Position numbers and translations under genes: made by a program. Under the pieces are notes generated by a model. The model did no database searches. It worked only from the letters and a program-made list of their open reading frames with translations, and was not told the DNA's origin. A DNA stretch of 64,000 nt from Planococcus koreensis. Its GTDB lineage: Bacteria > Bacillota > Bacilli > Bacillales_A > Planococcaceae. Below are positions 52,748 through 62,124 of the stretch, piece after piece (the stretch's first letter is position 1; each line of letters begins with the position of its first letter). Location of the stretch: positions 1-64,000 of the forward strand of contig NZ_RQII01000028.1 of assembly GCF_004761975.1 (NCBI RefSeq). The letters are read 5' to 3'.

Positions 52748-53698
52748 TCACGCTCCTATTGCCAGCAAAGGATCGCCGTCATTTATGGCAAGGGAACTGA
52801 CCAAAAATAACACGACGCCATCCGTATGCGAGCGGATTTCCTGAAGGGTATCGCCGAATTCATCTGCCAGCGTTCCCAATAGCTGGCCTTTGGCGACTTC
52901 GTCGCCCACGTTGATGACCGGATACCAAAGCCCGCGTCTATCGGACCGGTACCAGTCAAAAACAGAGATATAAACCGAGTCAGCTTTCTGAACTTCATCA
53001 GCCAGGATTCCCAAAGACGCCAAAACATTGCTGACGCCCCGCTGCAGCATTTCCGAGTCCTGTCCACTCATAATCCCTTGTTGCCCGGCCTCTGCAATGA
53101 TGGCTGGGATGCCCTGTTCAGCGGCGCAGCCATAAGTGGATCCCGGCACTTGGCCGCTGCTGCCGATCACATAGCTGATTTCAAATAACGATGCCATGCC
53201 TTTTGAAGTTTCTTGCACTTTCCGATCTTCAGCTGCGTGGTAAATAGTGAACGGCACCAGCGCTTCGATCATATCGCCCCCGTGGAGGTCAATGACGTAA
53301 TCGACCTTCTTCATCACCGCTTCATTGAGCCAATAAGCGAGCCTTTCCGCATCGCTTCCATGTTGATTTCCAGGAAACATGCGGTTCAGGTTTTTATGGT
53401 CTTTTGGGTGGACATAAATGCTGCGGGCATAAAATGCAGCAGGATTTGCAATCGGCAAAACGATTGCCTTTCCTTTCATCTCTTCAGGGTCAAGCGCCGC
53501 ACCAATCTTTTGAGCCGCGTCGATTGATGTATATTCACAGCCATGGATGCCACCCATAACCAGAACTGTCGGGCCTTCCTGAGAACCGTTGACCAGAAAG
53601 ACCGGCAGCTTTTCTTCTATAGAGGGCAATTCAAGGTAAGATTTCACTTTTTCCCCTTTCGCAGCAGATACATTCAATACCTTCCATTCTTTCTCCAT
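52748..53698 (-). CDS. Aspartoacylase/succinylglutamate desuccinylase-like (M14) hydrolase
   Basis: 316 residues from the ATG at 53,698 (GGTGGGG 9 nt upstream; an in-frame GTG overlaps that site). Zinc-binding pattern of the M14 desuccinylase family: GGIHGCEYTSIDAA (His/Glu) and YVIDLHGGD (second His), with a catalytic Glu expected in IIAEAGQQG. It removes an acyl group from an amino acid or similar amide. The C-terminal part has a biotinyl-like barrel (VGDEVAKGQLLGTLADEFG), common in this subgroup. It follows the substrate-binding protein gene after a terminator. Confidence 0.88.
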   Translation of the reverse strand: MEKEWKVLNVSAAKGEKVKSYLELPSIEEKLPVFLVNGSQEGPTVLVMGGIHGCEYTSIDAAQKIGAALDPEEMKGKAIVLPIANPAAFYARSIYVHPKDHKNLNRMFPGNQHGSDAERLAYWLNEAVMKKVDYVIDLHGGDMIEALVPFTIYHAAEDRKVQETSKGMASLFEISYVIGSSGQVPGSTYGCAAEQGIPAIIAEAGQQGIMSGQDSEMLQRGVSNVLASLGILADEVQKADSVYISVFDWYRSDRRGLWYPVINVGDEVAKGQLLGTLADEFGDTLQEIRSHTDGVVLFLVSSLAINDGDPLLAIGA

Positions 53699-53754
53699 GT
53701 CCGTACTCCCCACCTTATGTGATTTTCTGAACCCTCCGGACCTGCCATTTTTCT

Positions 53755-53799
53755 AAAAAAGAGGGAGGCAGCTGTTGTGCGACAGCCGCTCCCACCCTC
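53755..53799 (-). terminator. Terminator after the substrate-binding protein gene
   Basis: GAGGGTGGGAGCGGCTGT and ACAGCTGCCTCCCTC pair with small bulges, followed by TTTTTT on the minus strand. It separates transporter and hydrolase genes, possibly letting some transcript through. Confidence 0.85.
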
Positions 53800-53804
53800 A
53801 TGCC

Positions 53805-55436
53805 CTATTCTTCTTTCGTGATCTTGTGGAATGGTACATACCAGGAATTCATCGGATTCAATTCATAGCCTTTGACCCAGCTTCTTAAAGGAGCCTGCAA
53901 TTTAGGCTGGGCAACAAAGATATATGGAACTTCCTCTGCCATGAGATTCTGGATTTCCATGTAGTTGTTTTCACGCAGCGCTTCGTCTGTAGAAGTTCTT
54001 CCTTCTTCAAGCAGCGCATCGATTTCACTGTTTTCATAGAACGCCAAGTTAAATCCTGGCCCTTTGCTGGATGAATGGGCGAAATACCATAGATTGTAGT
54101 CCGGATCCGGATAATCCGGCGTCCAGGAAACCAGGCCGAAATCATGTTTGCCTGTGGTGACGAGATCCAGGAATGTCGGCCAAGCGTACGTTTTGATGTT
54201 CAGCGTAACGCCGACTTTCTCTAAATCGGATTGCAGCAGCAATGCCGTGTTGCTGCGCACTTCATTGTCTTCGGAAATGGCAATTTCAAGTTCCAGCCCG
54301 CTTTCATGGCCGGCCTCTTTCAGCAATTCTTTCGCTTTGTCCAAATCGTAGTCGTAAAGCTTGGCATCGGAATTAAAGCCGAACATGCCTTTCGGAACAG
54401 CCCCGACGATGCGCTCCGCTTTGCCCAGATAGACGCTTTCCAGCAATGCATCGTAATTGATGCTGTGAGCTATCGCCTGGCGTACACGGACATCGGCAAG
54501 CGCGCCTTTTTCCGTATTCATCGGCATGTAATCAATTTGGTAGCCATCCGCTTCCAAAATTTCCACGCCTTCAGTGCCTTCCATCTGCCCCAAAACTTCA
54601 GGAGAAATGACGGTATTGTCGATCATGTCGATTTCTCCTTTTTCAAGCATCAAACGTGCAGTGGATGCTTCCGTGATGAAGCGGATATTCACCGTTTCCA
54701 TCGTCGGAGCTTCTCCCCAATAATCCGGATTCGCTTTCAAGACCAGTGTTTCGCCGCGATCCCAGCTGTCCAGCATGTAAGGGCCTGACCCCATCACTTC
54801 TTCTGACAGGAAGCTTTCGCCCAAATCATCGCCGTGGTTTTCTTCCAGGGCCGGGTTGATGATATTGCCGAACGCCGTTCCCAATGTGCTGACAAATGGA
54901 GCAAAAGGCTCTTTCAACGTAATCTTGATCGTATAGTCATCAATCACTTCGAAGCTGTTTTCATCAATGACTTTGCTGAAAATTCCGGCTGCGGATTTTC
55001 CGACATTGATCGCCCGAGTGAATGAATACTGGACCGCTTCCGCCGTCACCGGCGAACCGTCATGGAATTTCGCATTTTCCACCAATTTGAACGTATACTC
55101 CTTGCCGTCATCTGACACTTCCCAGCTTTCTGCGAGCTGCGGCTGAGGCTCTGTCGACGTTCCGTCATACGTCACCAAACGGTCGTACGTCATGTAAATC
55201 ACGCGGAACGTAGTGTTCGCAGCTGAACCATGCGGATCCAATCCTGGTATGTCCTGGTTGGTCGCAAAATTGAAGACTTCGGCGTCAAAGTTTTCGTTCG
55301 ATTCGGCGGGTGTCCCTTCAGGCGATGCTGCACCTTCTCCTTCTGTTTCTTCATTGTAATTTTGGCAGCCTGCAAGCACTAACACAGCAATAATAAGGAA
55401 TAAGAAAAATTTTGGCCATCGAGTTTTAAACTCCAC
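53805..55436 (-). CDS. Peptide/nickel-type ABC transporter substrate-binding lipoprotein
   Basis: 543 residues from a GTG at 55,436, 7 nt after AGGGGG. Signal peptide with lipobox VLAGC, lipid site Cys24; then an acidic linker and an SBP_bac_5 domain (FATNQDIPGLDPHGS, YTFKLVENAKFHDGSPVTAEAVQYSF, MGSGPYMLDSWDRGETLVLKANPDYWG). It captures the substrate outside the cell for the permease and ATPase genes upstream in the same unit. The specificity (peptide or other amide) is unknown. Confidence 0.93.
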   Translation of the reverse strand: MEFKTRWPKFFLFLIIAVLVLAGCQNYNEETEGEGAASPEGTPAESNENFDAEVFNFATNQDIPGLDPHGSAANTTFRVIYMTYDRLVTYDGTSTEPQPQLAESWEVSDDGKEYTFKLVENAKFHDGSPVTAEAVQYSFTRAINVGKSAAGIFSKVIDENSFEVIDDYTIKITLKEPFAPFVSTLGTAFGNIINPALEENHGDDLGESFLSEEVMGSGPYMLDSWDRGETLVLKANPDYWGEAPTMETVNIRFITEASTARLMLEKGEIDMIDNTVISPEVLGQMEGTEGVEILEADGYQIDYMPMNTEKGALADVRVRQAIAHSINYDALLESVYLGKAERIVGAVPKGMFGFNSDAKLYDYDLDKAKELLKEAGHESGLELEIAISEDNEVRSNTALLLQSDLEKVGVTLNIKTYAWPTFLDLVTTGKHDFGLVSWTPDYPDPDYNLWYFAHSSSKGPGFNLAFYENSEIDALLEEGRTSTDEALRENNYMEIQNLMAEEVPYIFVAQPKLQAPLRSWVKGYELNPMNSWYVPFHKITKEE

Positions 55437-55527
55437 TGTATTTCCCCCTTTAGTTAGTGTGATTGATTTACGTACACAGAAATGAGCAGACAACCTCTAT
55501 CCCCCTTTCAATAAATTCACGTGCGGC

Positions 55528-56355
55528 TTAGCGCTGCTTAGGATCCATGACGTCATTCAGACCATCGCCGAGCAGGTTGAATCCGAGTACGGTAAATAAG
55601 ATTGCCAAGCCCGGGAAAGTTGCCGCCCACCAAGCTTCCCGCAATATTTCGCGGCTATTCGCCAGCATCGCGCCCCATTCAGGGGAAGGCGGCTGTGCAC
55701 CGAGACCGATGAAACTGAGGCCCGCTGCAGACAAGATGACAAATCCCAGGTCAAGGGAAGCCTGGATGGTTGCCGGAGCAATCGAGTTCGGGATTACTTC
55801 CTTGAACAGAATCCGGAAAGGATTCGCCCCGAGCGCCCGGGAAGCCTCGATGAATTCTGAATGCTTGATTGACATCACCGATGACCTGACAATCCGCGTA
55901 TACCACGGCCACCAGGTGGCAGCGAGTGCGAGCATAACGTTTTCAATTGACGGCCCAAGTGCGGCCGCAATGGACATCGCCAAAATAATGCCGGGAAATG
56001 ATAGAAAGACATCGGTAATCCGCATGATGACTTGGTCGATGCGGCCGCCTGCATAACCGGCAATCGCACCGAGAATCGTGCCGATTGGGAACGCGATCAG
56101 CACCACCAATAGGCCGATGCGAAGCGAAATTCGTGTGCCGTAGATGATGCGGCTGAAAATATCCCTCCCTACTTCATCGGTGCCGAAATAATGCTCTGCA
56201 CTCGGCGCCTCCAATTTGCTTACGAGATCCACCTCGGTCGGGCTGTGCGTTGCAATGGCCGGCGCAAATAATGCCGCTATCAGGATGATCACTACTATGA
56301 AGAGCCCGAGCATTGTCAACGGGCTGCTTGTTACTCTTCGCACCAACTCGATCAC
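55528..56355 (-). CDS. ABC transporter permease (DppC/OppC-like)
   Basis: 275 residues with about six membrane helices and the inner-membrane motif EASRALGANPFRILFKEVIPNS (EAA loop that contacts the ATPases). N-terminal part TMLGLFIVVIILIAALFAPAIATHSPTEVDL is typical of the OppC group. It starts 5 nt after the DppB-like gene. Ends PKQR. Confidence 0.93.
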   Translation of the reverse strand: MIELVRRVTSSPLTMLGLFIVVIILIAALFAPAIATHSPTEVDLVSKLEAPSAEHYFGTDEVGRDIFSRIIYGTRISLRIGLLVVLIAFPIGTILGAIAGYAGGRIDQVIMRITDVFLSFPGIILAMSIAAALGPSIENVMLALAATWWPWYTRIVRSSVMSIKHSEFIEASRALGANPFRILFKEVIPNSIAPATIQASLDLGFVILSAAGLSFIGLGAQPPSPEWGAMLANSREILREAWWAATFPGLAILFTVLGFNLLGDGLNDVMDPKQR

Positions 56356-56360
56356 TCTCC

Positions 56361-57374
56361 TTAGTTATGCTTCAAACGCGGATCGATGAAAAAATACAAG
56401 GTATCAACAATCAAATTGACGATGATGAACATGACCGCTATAAGCAAAGTGACGCCCATGACAGCGGGAAAATCCAAGTAGTTGATGGCGTTGACCGCGT
56501 ATTGGCCGAGGCCGGGCCACGAAAATACCGCTTCCACGAGGACACTGCCGCCCAGCGCATGGCCGAATGCCATTCCAAGAAGCGTAATGACCGGCATAAT
56601 GCCGTTGCGAAGCGCATGTCCATAAAGCACCCGGTTCTCCGGGGCCCCTTTTGCAAAAGCCGTCCGGATATAATCGCTCTGGAGCACAGTAAGCATGCTC
56701 GACCTCGTCATCCGTGTGATCATCCCGACCGTCACCGCCGCAAGTGTGATGCCCGGCAGAATCATGTGCATGACCGCTGCATAAAGCACTGGCCAATTCC
56801 CGGTCAACAGCGCATCGATCGTATACATGCCGGTTATATATTCCGGAGGCGACATGCCGCCGTCCAGCCTTCCTGAACCCGGCAGCACGCCCAGTTTCAA
56901 ATAGAAAAATAGCAGCAGCAGCAAGCCCAGCCAGAATGCAGGCATCGCGACGCCGATCAAAGCGAAGACCCGGGTGAACTGGTCGGCGATCCTGTCTTTC
57001 CTGCTGGCGCTGATGACGCCAAACGGGATCCCGACCACCAGCGTGATGAACATCGCGAACATCGTCAGCTCAAATGTGGCAGGTGAATATCTGAGCAGAT
57101 CCTCCACGACGGGGCGCTGGGAATAAGTACTTTTCCCAAGGTCTCCTTGAAAAATTCCTGCCATGTAATTTCCGTACTGGACATAAAGCGGATCGTTCAG
57201 CCCCATGTCTTCCCGCAGCGCTTCGAGCCCTTCCGGAGTAGCTTTCGGGCCTAAGATCAACCGAGCGGGATCTCCCGGGATGGTATTTGAGATAGCGAAA
57301 GTCAAAATACTGATGCCGATCAGTATCGGAATCATCAGCAGCAAGCGTTTACCGATAAAGCGCAAGGCGTCCAT
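56361..57374 (-). CDS. ABC transporter permease (DppB/OppB-like)
   Basis: 337 residues from the ATG at 57,374 (GGAGGGGG just upstream). Six membrane helices; family start FIGKRLLLMIPILIGISILTFAI with PGDPARLILG, and the EAA loop YIRTAFAKGAPENRVLYGHALRNG. Pairs with the DppC-like permease to form the channel. Confidence 0.93.
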   Translation of the reverse strand: MDALRFIGKRLLLMIPILIGISILTFAISNTIPGDPARLILGPKATPEGLEALREDMGLNDPLYVQYGNYMAGIFQGDLGKSTYSQRPVVEDLLRYSPATFELTMFAMFITLVVGIPFGVISASRKDRIADQFTRVFALIGVAMPAFWLGLLLLLFFYLKLGVLPGSGRLDGGMSPPEYITGMYTIDALLTGNWPVLYAAVMHMILPGITLAAVTVGMITRMTRSSMLTVLQSDYIRTAFAKGAPENRVLYGHALRNGIMPVITLLGMAFGHALGGSVLVEAVFSWPGLGQYAVNAINYLDFPAVMGVTLLIAVMFIIVNLIVDTLYFFIDPRLKHN

Positions 57375-57468
57375 TAAGCTGTCCCCCTCCATTTCCATTC
57401 AAGCTGTTACCATTTCCTCGAGCAAATTGATGAAACTGTCATTCCTTGTCCAGAAAAGAGCTAGAGAT

Positions 57469-58425
57469 TTACACGTGGATGCATGCCGCAAAATGGCCTG
57501 GTGCTTTTTCTTCCAGCGGCGGCACAATTTCTGCGCATTCCTTCGTCGCCATCGGGCATCTTGTGTGGAATGTACAGCCACTCGGCGGATTGGACGGGCT
57601 TGGCAAATCGCCTTGAAGGATGATGCGGCTTCTTATACGGGTCGGATCCGGAACCGGCAGTGCAGAAAGCAGCGCCTGCGTATAAGGATGCATCGGCGTA
57701 TCGTAAACCTTTCCGACATCAGCGATTTCAACAACTTTCCCTAGATACATCACCGCTACTTTATCCGAGATATGCTGCACAACGGACAAGTCATGGGAAA
57801 TGAACATATAGCTGAGATTCATCTCCTGCTGCAATTCGAGCATCAAATTGAGCACCTGCGATTGAACAGAGACGTCGAGCGCTGAAACCGGCTCATCGGC
57901 GATGATCAATTTCGGATTGAGCGCCAATGCCCTGGCAATCCCGATGCGTTGGCGCTGCCCGCCTGAAAATTCATGGGGATAATTGCTGAGCTGCTCTTTC
58001 CGCAAACCGATTTTCCCCGACAAATTCTCGATCAGCTCTTTTCGCTCCCTTTTATCGCCGACACCGTGGATGATGAGCGGCGCTTCAAGAATTTGGCGCA
58101 CCGTCCGCCTTGGGTTCAGCGAAGCATAAGGGTCCTGGAAGACGATTTGCATTTCTTTGCGCAATTCCTTCAACCGCTTAGCAGACATGCCTACGATTTC
58201 TTCCCCTTCGAACTTAATGCTGCCTTCCGTGGGTTCCACCAAACGCAGAATCGAACGTCCCAGGCTGGATTTGCCGCAGCCAGATTCCCCGACAACACCC
58301 AATGTTTTGCCTTCCTCTATTGTGATCGACACGCCATCTACCGCTTTGACGATTGTCTTTTCTCCTAAAAACCCTTTTTTAGTGGTGAAATGCTGTTTCA
58401 AGTTGCTTACTTCCAGCAGAGCCAT
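57469..58425 (-). CDS. Oligopeptide-type ABC transporter ATPase (DppF/OppF-like)
   Basis: 318 residues from the ATG at 58,425 (AAAGGAGGGG upstream). Walker A GESGCGKSS, signature EFSGGQRQRIGIARALALNPKL, Walker B LIIADEPVSALDV, and the OppF-type C-terminal cysteines in PSGCTFHTRCPMATKEC. It overlaps the end of the DppD-like gene by 47 nt, giving close coupling. Confidence 0.94.
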   Translation of the reverse strand: MALLEVSNLKQHFTTKKGFLGEKTIVKAVDGVSITIEEGKTLGVVGESGCGKSSLGRSILRLVEPTEGSIKFEGEEIVGMSAKRLKELRKEMQIVFQDPYASLNPRRTVRQILEAPLIIHGVGDKRERKELIENLSGKIGLRKEQLSNYPHEFSGGQRQRIGIARALALNPKLIIADEPVSALDVSVQSQVLNLMLELQQEMNLSYMFISHDLSVVQHISDKVAVMYLGKVVEIADVGKVYDTPMHPYTQALLSALPVPDPTRIRSRIILQGDLPSPSNPPSGCTFHTRCPMATKECAEIVPPLEEKAPGHFAACIHV

Positions 58426-59395
58426 TCGCCGTCCCCTCCTTTTCATCGTAGAGCCAGCAGGCAGTTTGATGATCTTCTTTGATGCGGATCATGGCAGGGG
58501 TCACATTTCGGCAGACATCCATTACATGTGGACAGCGGTCGGCAAAACGGCAGCCCACCGGCATGCTTCCTGGCGTGGGGACAGTGCCCAGAATCGATCC
58601 CAGTTTTTTCTTGCGCTCGCCGAGCTTCGGTATCGATGCCAAGAGCCCTTGCGTATAAGGGTGTTTCGGGTTTTGGAATAATTCAATGACTGGCGCCTCT
58701 TCGACGATTTTTCCGGCATACATGACCAACACCCGGTCACAAACTTCGGCGACAACGCCCATATCGTGGGTAATCATGATAATGCCCATATTCGTCTGCT
58801 GTTTAATTTCGTTCATCAATTCCAAAATCTGGGCCTGGATGGTTACATCCAGCGCCGTTGTCGGCTCGTCACAAATCAATAGCTGGGGCTCACAGGCCAT
58901 GGCTATCGCTATCATCACCCGTTGCCGCATGCCGCCTGATAACTGGTGCGGATATTCATCGATCAACTCTTCTGCACGCGGCAAACCAACAGCCTTCAGC
59001 AATTGCAGCACTCGGCTCCGCCGTTCCTCCTTGCTCTTTTTCGTATGGAGGATAAGCGATTCCTCGATTTGCGTACCAATTGTTTGCAGCGGGTTCAGCG
59101 AAGTCAGCGGATCTTGGAAAATCATCGACATTTGATTGCCTCTGATTTTTTCAAGCCGCCTTTTGGAATAAACGGAAATCAATTCCCCTTGCAGATCCAC
59201 TTCGCCCGTGAGGCGTGCTTTATCCGGCAGCAACTGCATCAATGACAACGCCGTCATGCTTTTTCCACAGCCCGATTCCCCTACAATCCCTAAAGTTTCA
59301 CCTTGTTTCACTTGAAAAGAGAGGTCTTCAAGAATCGGTGAATATTTCCCCGCCCGTTTCAGCGACAGTGACATATTTTTTACGTCCAACAGCAT
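58379..59395 (-). CDS. Oligopeptide-type ABC transporter ATPase (DppD/OppD-like)
   Basis: 338 residues. Walker A GESGCGKSM, signature QLSGGMRQRVMIAIAMACEPQL, Walker B LLICDEPTTALDV, and C-terminal motif MPVGCRFADRCPHVMDVC. It powers the importer together with the DppF-like ATPase. It starts 16 nt downstream of the GntR regulator gene. Confidence 0.94.
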   Translation of the reverse strand: MLLDVKNMSLSLKRAGKYSPILEDLSFQVKQGETLGIVGESGCGKSMTALSLMQLLPDKARLTGEVDLQGELISVYSKRRLEKIRGNQMSMIFQDPLTSLNPLQTIGTQIEESLILHTKKSKEERRSRVLQLLKAVGLPRAEELIDEYPHQLSGGMRQRVMIAIAMACEPQLLICDEPTTALDVTIQAQILELMNEIKQQTNMGIIMITHDMGVVAEVCDRVLVMYAGKIVEEAPVIELFQNPKHPYTQGLLASIPKLGERKKKLGSILGTVPTPGSMPVGCRFADRCPHVMDVCRNVTPAMIRIKEDHQTACWLYDEKEGTANGSAGSKQLETAFHH

Positions 59396-59410
59396 ACTTC
59401 CACCGCCTTT

Positions 59411-60070
59411 TCAGTCTTGGGTTGATGGCATTTTTGATAAATCCTTCAGCGCCGCTGTGTAATGATCCGAAAATGCTTTTTGGATTTTCTTTTTATTGCG
59501 GGTGCGGAGCGCATCCAGCAGCACCCGATGATTTTGCACCACTTGCTCCACCCGCATCGGCACCCGATTGGCTACGGTCAAATACATGACCCCGACTTGG
59601 GTATCGAGATGCTTATGGATGCTGATGAGCCGGTTATGCTTGGATGCCGCTACGATTTTGCCATGAAACAGAATGTCGCATTGGACTTGCCGTTCTATAT
59701 CATGGTCTTCCATCGCCTCCGTAAACTGTTCAATATAGCCTTCCAGTTCGCTCATATCCTTGTCCGTCAAATGCGGCAATGCCAATTGCGCCGCTTCCCC
59801 TTCCAGCAAGGCGCGCAAGGTATAGATTTCAAAGGCATCCTGCTGAGACAAAGTCGCCACGAACGTCCCTTTATTGGTCTCGTGTTTGATCAACCCTTCA
59901 TTTTGCAGAAGCTTTAACGCTTCCCGGATCGGCCCTCTTGAAATACTGAATTTTTCTGCCAGCTGCGCTTGGTTGATCCAACTGCCCGCCTGCAATTCAC
60001 CGTTCAAGATCATTTTCCTGATGATTTTTGCTACATCGTCCGATAAGGTTCTTTGGTCTGGGATAATCAT
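59411..60070 (-). CDS. GntR-family (FCD) regulator of the transporter cluster
   Basis: 219 residues from the ATG at 60,070 (AGGAGTG upstream; a longer frame overlaps the PanE-like gene). Winged helix VAKIIRKMILNGELQAGSWINQAQLAEKFSISRGPIREALKLLQNEGLIKHE, followed by an FCD effector domain (DILFHGKIVAASKHNRLISI). Placed between the reductase and transporter genes; likely senses the imported compound or a breakdown product. Candidate sites with GAATAT halves lie in front of the two SDR genes. Confidence 0.92.
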   Translation of the reverse strand: MIIPDQRTLSDDVAKIIRKMILNGELQAGSWINQAQLAEKFSISRGPIREALKLLQNEGLIKHETNKGTFVATLSQQDAFEIYTLRALLEGEAAQLALPHLTDKDMSELEGYIEQFTEAMEDHDIERQVQCDILFHGKIVAASKHNRLISIHKHLDTQVGVMYLTVANRVPMRVEQVVQNHRVLLDALRTRNKKKIQKAFSDHYTAALKDLSKMPSTQD

Positions 60071-60081
60071 CTCTTTCACTC

Positions 60082-61134
60082 CTATAGCCGGCTCGCCCTT
60101 GCCGGCAATGTCTCGTAGATCTCCTGCATTTCGTATAAATTTCCCCATCCCATCGGCCTAACGCCGAATTCAATCTCTTTTATGGCTTCAATCAATGCTG
60201 CCAGCAGCGGCATTTCGATTCCGTGGTTTTGTCCGATTTCCAGAATCGGCACCAATTGGGCATCCACTTCTGTTTTCCGTTTGCGGACAGCTAAATCACG
60301 CCATATCCCGCTTTTCTGCTTTTTATTGGCATCCATCCTGCCGGCCAGTTTCTCCAGCTGAGCATCCAGCTTTTCCGGGTACCTTGTTTCACGGGGATAG
60401 ACCAAAGACGGTTCCCAGTCATCAAAACCGAGCGGCTGCACCCCTTCCCGGTCGGCTGTCTCCAGGATTTCTGCGCATAATTCCATGAGCATACCGCGCA
60501 AATCACGCCGCCGCACCACTGTGGCCATTGTTTCGTCAACAAGTGCGGTGGCATATAACAAGCCTGCATAGGACATCTTGCCCCAAAGAAAACCCCAAAT
60601 ATTGTCAGTCACTTCTGCAGGACCCCATACTTGAAGTTTGTCTTTTAATGCCAAGATGCGCGGTGAAATACGCCCGTCCAATTCGCCCAGGTAAAGGGAA
60701 GCAACGCCGCCGTACAGGATTTTTCCCGGTTCGATATAATCTGCCGAGAAATTGACGAAGCAGCCGATTGTGCGTTCGGCTCCGATCATCTTCGAAATCC
60801 GTCGTTCGCAAAGTCCATTCTGCAGCGAAACCACTTCAGAAGAAGGAGTCAAAAGAGGCAGCAAAGGCGTCAGCGCTTTTTCTGTGTGATGGGCTTTGAC
60901 GCACAGGAAAACCGTGCTCAGCGGCTGGCGCCTTTCGACGAGCTGTTCCGGCGTGAAAGCTTCGGCTTTCACTGTAAAGGTTTCTTCAAGCCCTTCAATC
61001 GTCAGCCCATCTGAATTGATCTTGTTGACATGCTCTTCGGCGACGTCACAGAATATGACCTCTTCCCCCGCACGCGAAAGGTATGCGCCCAACACTCCCC
61101 CGATTGCTCCGGCTCCGATAATCGTAATTGCCAT
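60082..61134 (-). CDS. 2-dehydropantoate 2-reductase (PanE/ApbA)-like
   Basis: 350 residues from the ATG at 61,134 (GGAGGGCACATA upstream; the frame extends further without a start signal). NADP site ITIIGAGAIGGVLGAYLSRAGEEV, then substrate-domain motif GKMSYAGLLYATALVDE. True PanE works in pantothenate synthesis, but homologues in catabolic clusters reduce other keto acids. The operon context here argues for the second role. It starts 11 nt after the SDR gene. Confidence 0.88.
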   Translation of the reverse strand: MAITIIGAGAIGGVLGAYLSRAGEEVIFCDVAEEHVNKINSDGLTIEGLEETFTVKAEAFTPEQLVERRQPLSTVFLCVKAHHTEKALTPLLPLLTPSSEVVSLQNGLCERRISKMIGAERTIGCFVNFSADYIEPGKILYGGVASLYLGELDGRISPRILALKDKLQVWGPAEVTDNIWGFLWGKMSYAGLLYATALVDETMATVVRRRDLRGMLMELCAEILETADREGVQPLGFDDWEPSLVYPRETRYPEKLDAQLEKLAGRMDANKKQKSGIWRDLAVRKRKTEVDAQLVPILEIGQNHGIEMPLLAALIEAIKEIEFGVRPMGWGNLYEMQEIYETLPARASRL

Positions 61135-61145
61135 TATGTGCCCTC

Positions 61146-61961
61146 CTAGAAAAGTTGTAGTCCACCATCGGCCGAAATCACTTGGCCGCTTACATACTGG
61201 GAAAAGTCTGATGCGAAAAAGAGAACCGGATGAGCTATGTCTTCCGCTGTGCCCAGCCTTTTGAGTGAAATGGATTCGATCAGATTCTCCTGCTGGGTGC
61301 TGTTCATTGCACCCCATTGCCTTTCAGTGGAAGGGTTGGATAAGACAAATCCAGGGGCCACATTGTTGACGGTTATGCCGTATCGACCCAGTTCCCTCGC
61401 CATTTGGCGGGAAAATCCGATCTGTCCTGCTTTCGCGCTGGTGTAGGCTTGTATGCCGGTTAAACTGCTGCTGCGGCCTGCACCGCTTGAAATATTGACA
61501 ATCCGGCCGTAGCCTTCTTTTTTCATATGCGGCGCCACTGCCCGCACCATATAAAAAGCCGATTTGAGGTTAATATCGATGACCTTTTCCCATTGCTCAT
61601 CGGACACCTCTTCAATGGCCTGGTGGACTTGCCCGGCTACGCCGCCGGCAACATTGATGAGAATGTCGATTTTGCCAAAGCTGGCTGCGGCTTTTTCCAC
61701 AAAGTTGTTTACTGCGACGGAATCTGTCACGTCGCAAATATATGTATTGATTGATCCGGAGGAAGCGGATGCTGCAATCGCTCCTTCCACTTCTTCTTTC
61801 GTTTCCAAGAGGGAATGCCCAAGAATATCGGCCGCCGCTACGGCTGCCCCCCGGACAGCGAGCTCCCTGCAAATGGCGCGCCCGATTCCATGTGCCGCTC
61901 CAGTGACGATTGCGACTCGATTTTCAAAAGTTAACTGTAAACTGTTAACACTTTGATTCAT
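61146..61961 (-). CDS. Short-chain dehydrogenase/reductase
   Basis: 271 residues. Classical SDR: GAAHGIGRAICREL (cofactor), NVAGG, NISSGAGRSSSLTGIQAYTSAKAGQIG with the Ser-Tyr-Lys set complete, and SADGGLQLF at the end. First gene of the transporter/hydrolase cluster, with its own promoter. Probably oxidises or reduces an alcohol/ketone of the imported compound. Confidence 0.92.
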   Translation of the reverse strand: MNQSVNSLQLTFENRVAIVTGAAHGIGRAICRELAVRGAAVAAADILGHSLLETKEEVEGAIAASASSGSINTYICDVTDSVAVNNFVEKAAASFGKIDILINVAGGVAGQVHQAIEEVSDEQWEKVIDINLKSAFYMVRAVAPHMKKEGYGRIVNISSGAGRSSSLTGIQAYTSAKAGQIGFSRQMARELGRYGITVNNVAPGFVLSNPSTERQWGAMNSTQQENLIESISLKRLGTAEDIAHPVLFFASDFSQYVSGQVISADGGLQLF

Positions 61962-61990
61962 TGCAATCCCTCCCTTGCTGATTTTTTTAT

Positions 61991-62019
61991 AGTATATTCT
62001 TATTGTTTTTTATTTGCAA
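61991..62019 (-). promoter_or_regulatory. Promoter of the catabolic cluster
   Basis: TTGCAA (62,014-62,019), 17-bp spacer, TATACT (61,991-61,996) on the minus strand, in a very AT-rich 160-bp gap. GAATATTTAGATTTA at 62,028-62,042 resembles the GAATAT inverted repeat in front of the next SDR gene and may be a regulator site. Confidence 0.65.
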
Positions 62020-62087
62020 TACTATTTTGAATATTTAGATTTAATATTTAAATCATTTACTATTAAGTTCTTGTTGTCTATAAAATG

Positions 62088-62113
62088 AAAAAAAGAGCCC
62101 AATCAGGCTCTCT
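62088..62113 (-). terminator. Terminator after the upstream SDR gene
   Basis: AAGAGAGCC, loop, GGGCTCTT, then a T-rich run (TTTTTCATTTT) on the minus strand, 12 nt past the SDR stop. Makes that gene a separate unit. Confidence 0.85.
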
Positions 62114-62124
62114 TCATTCTCGTA

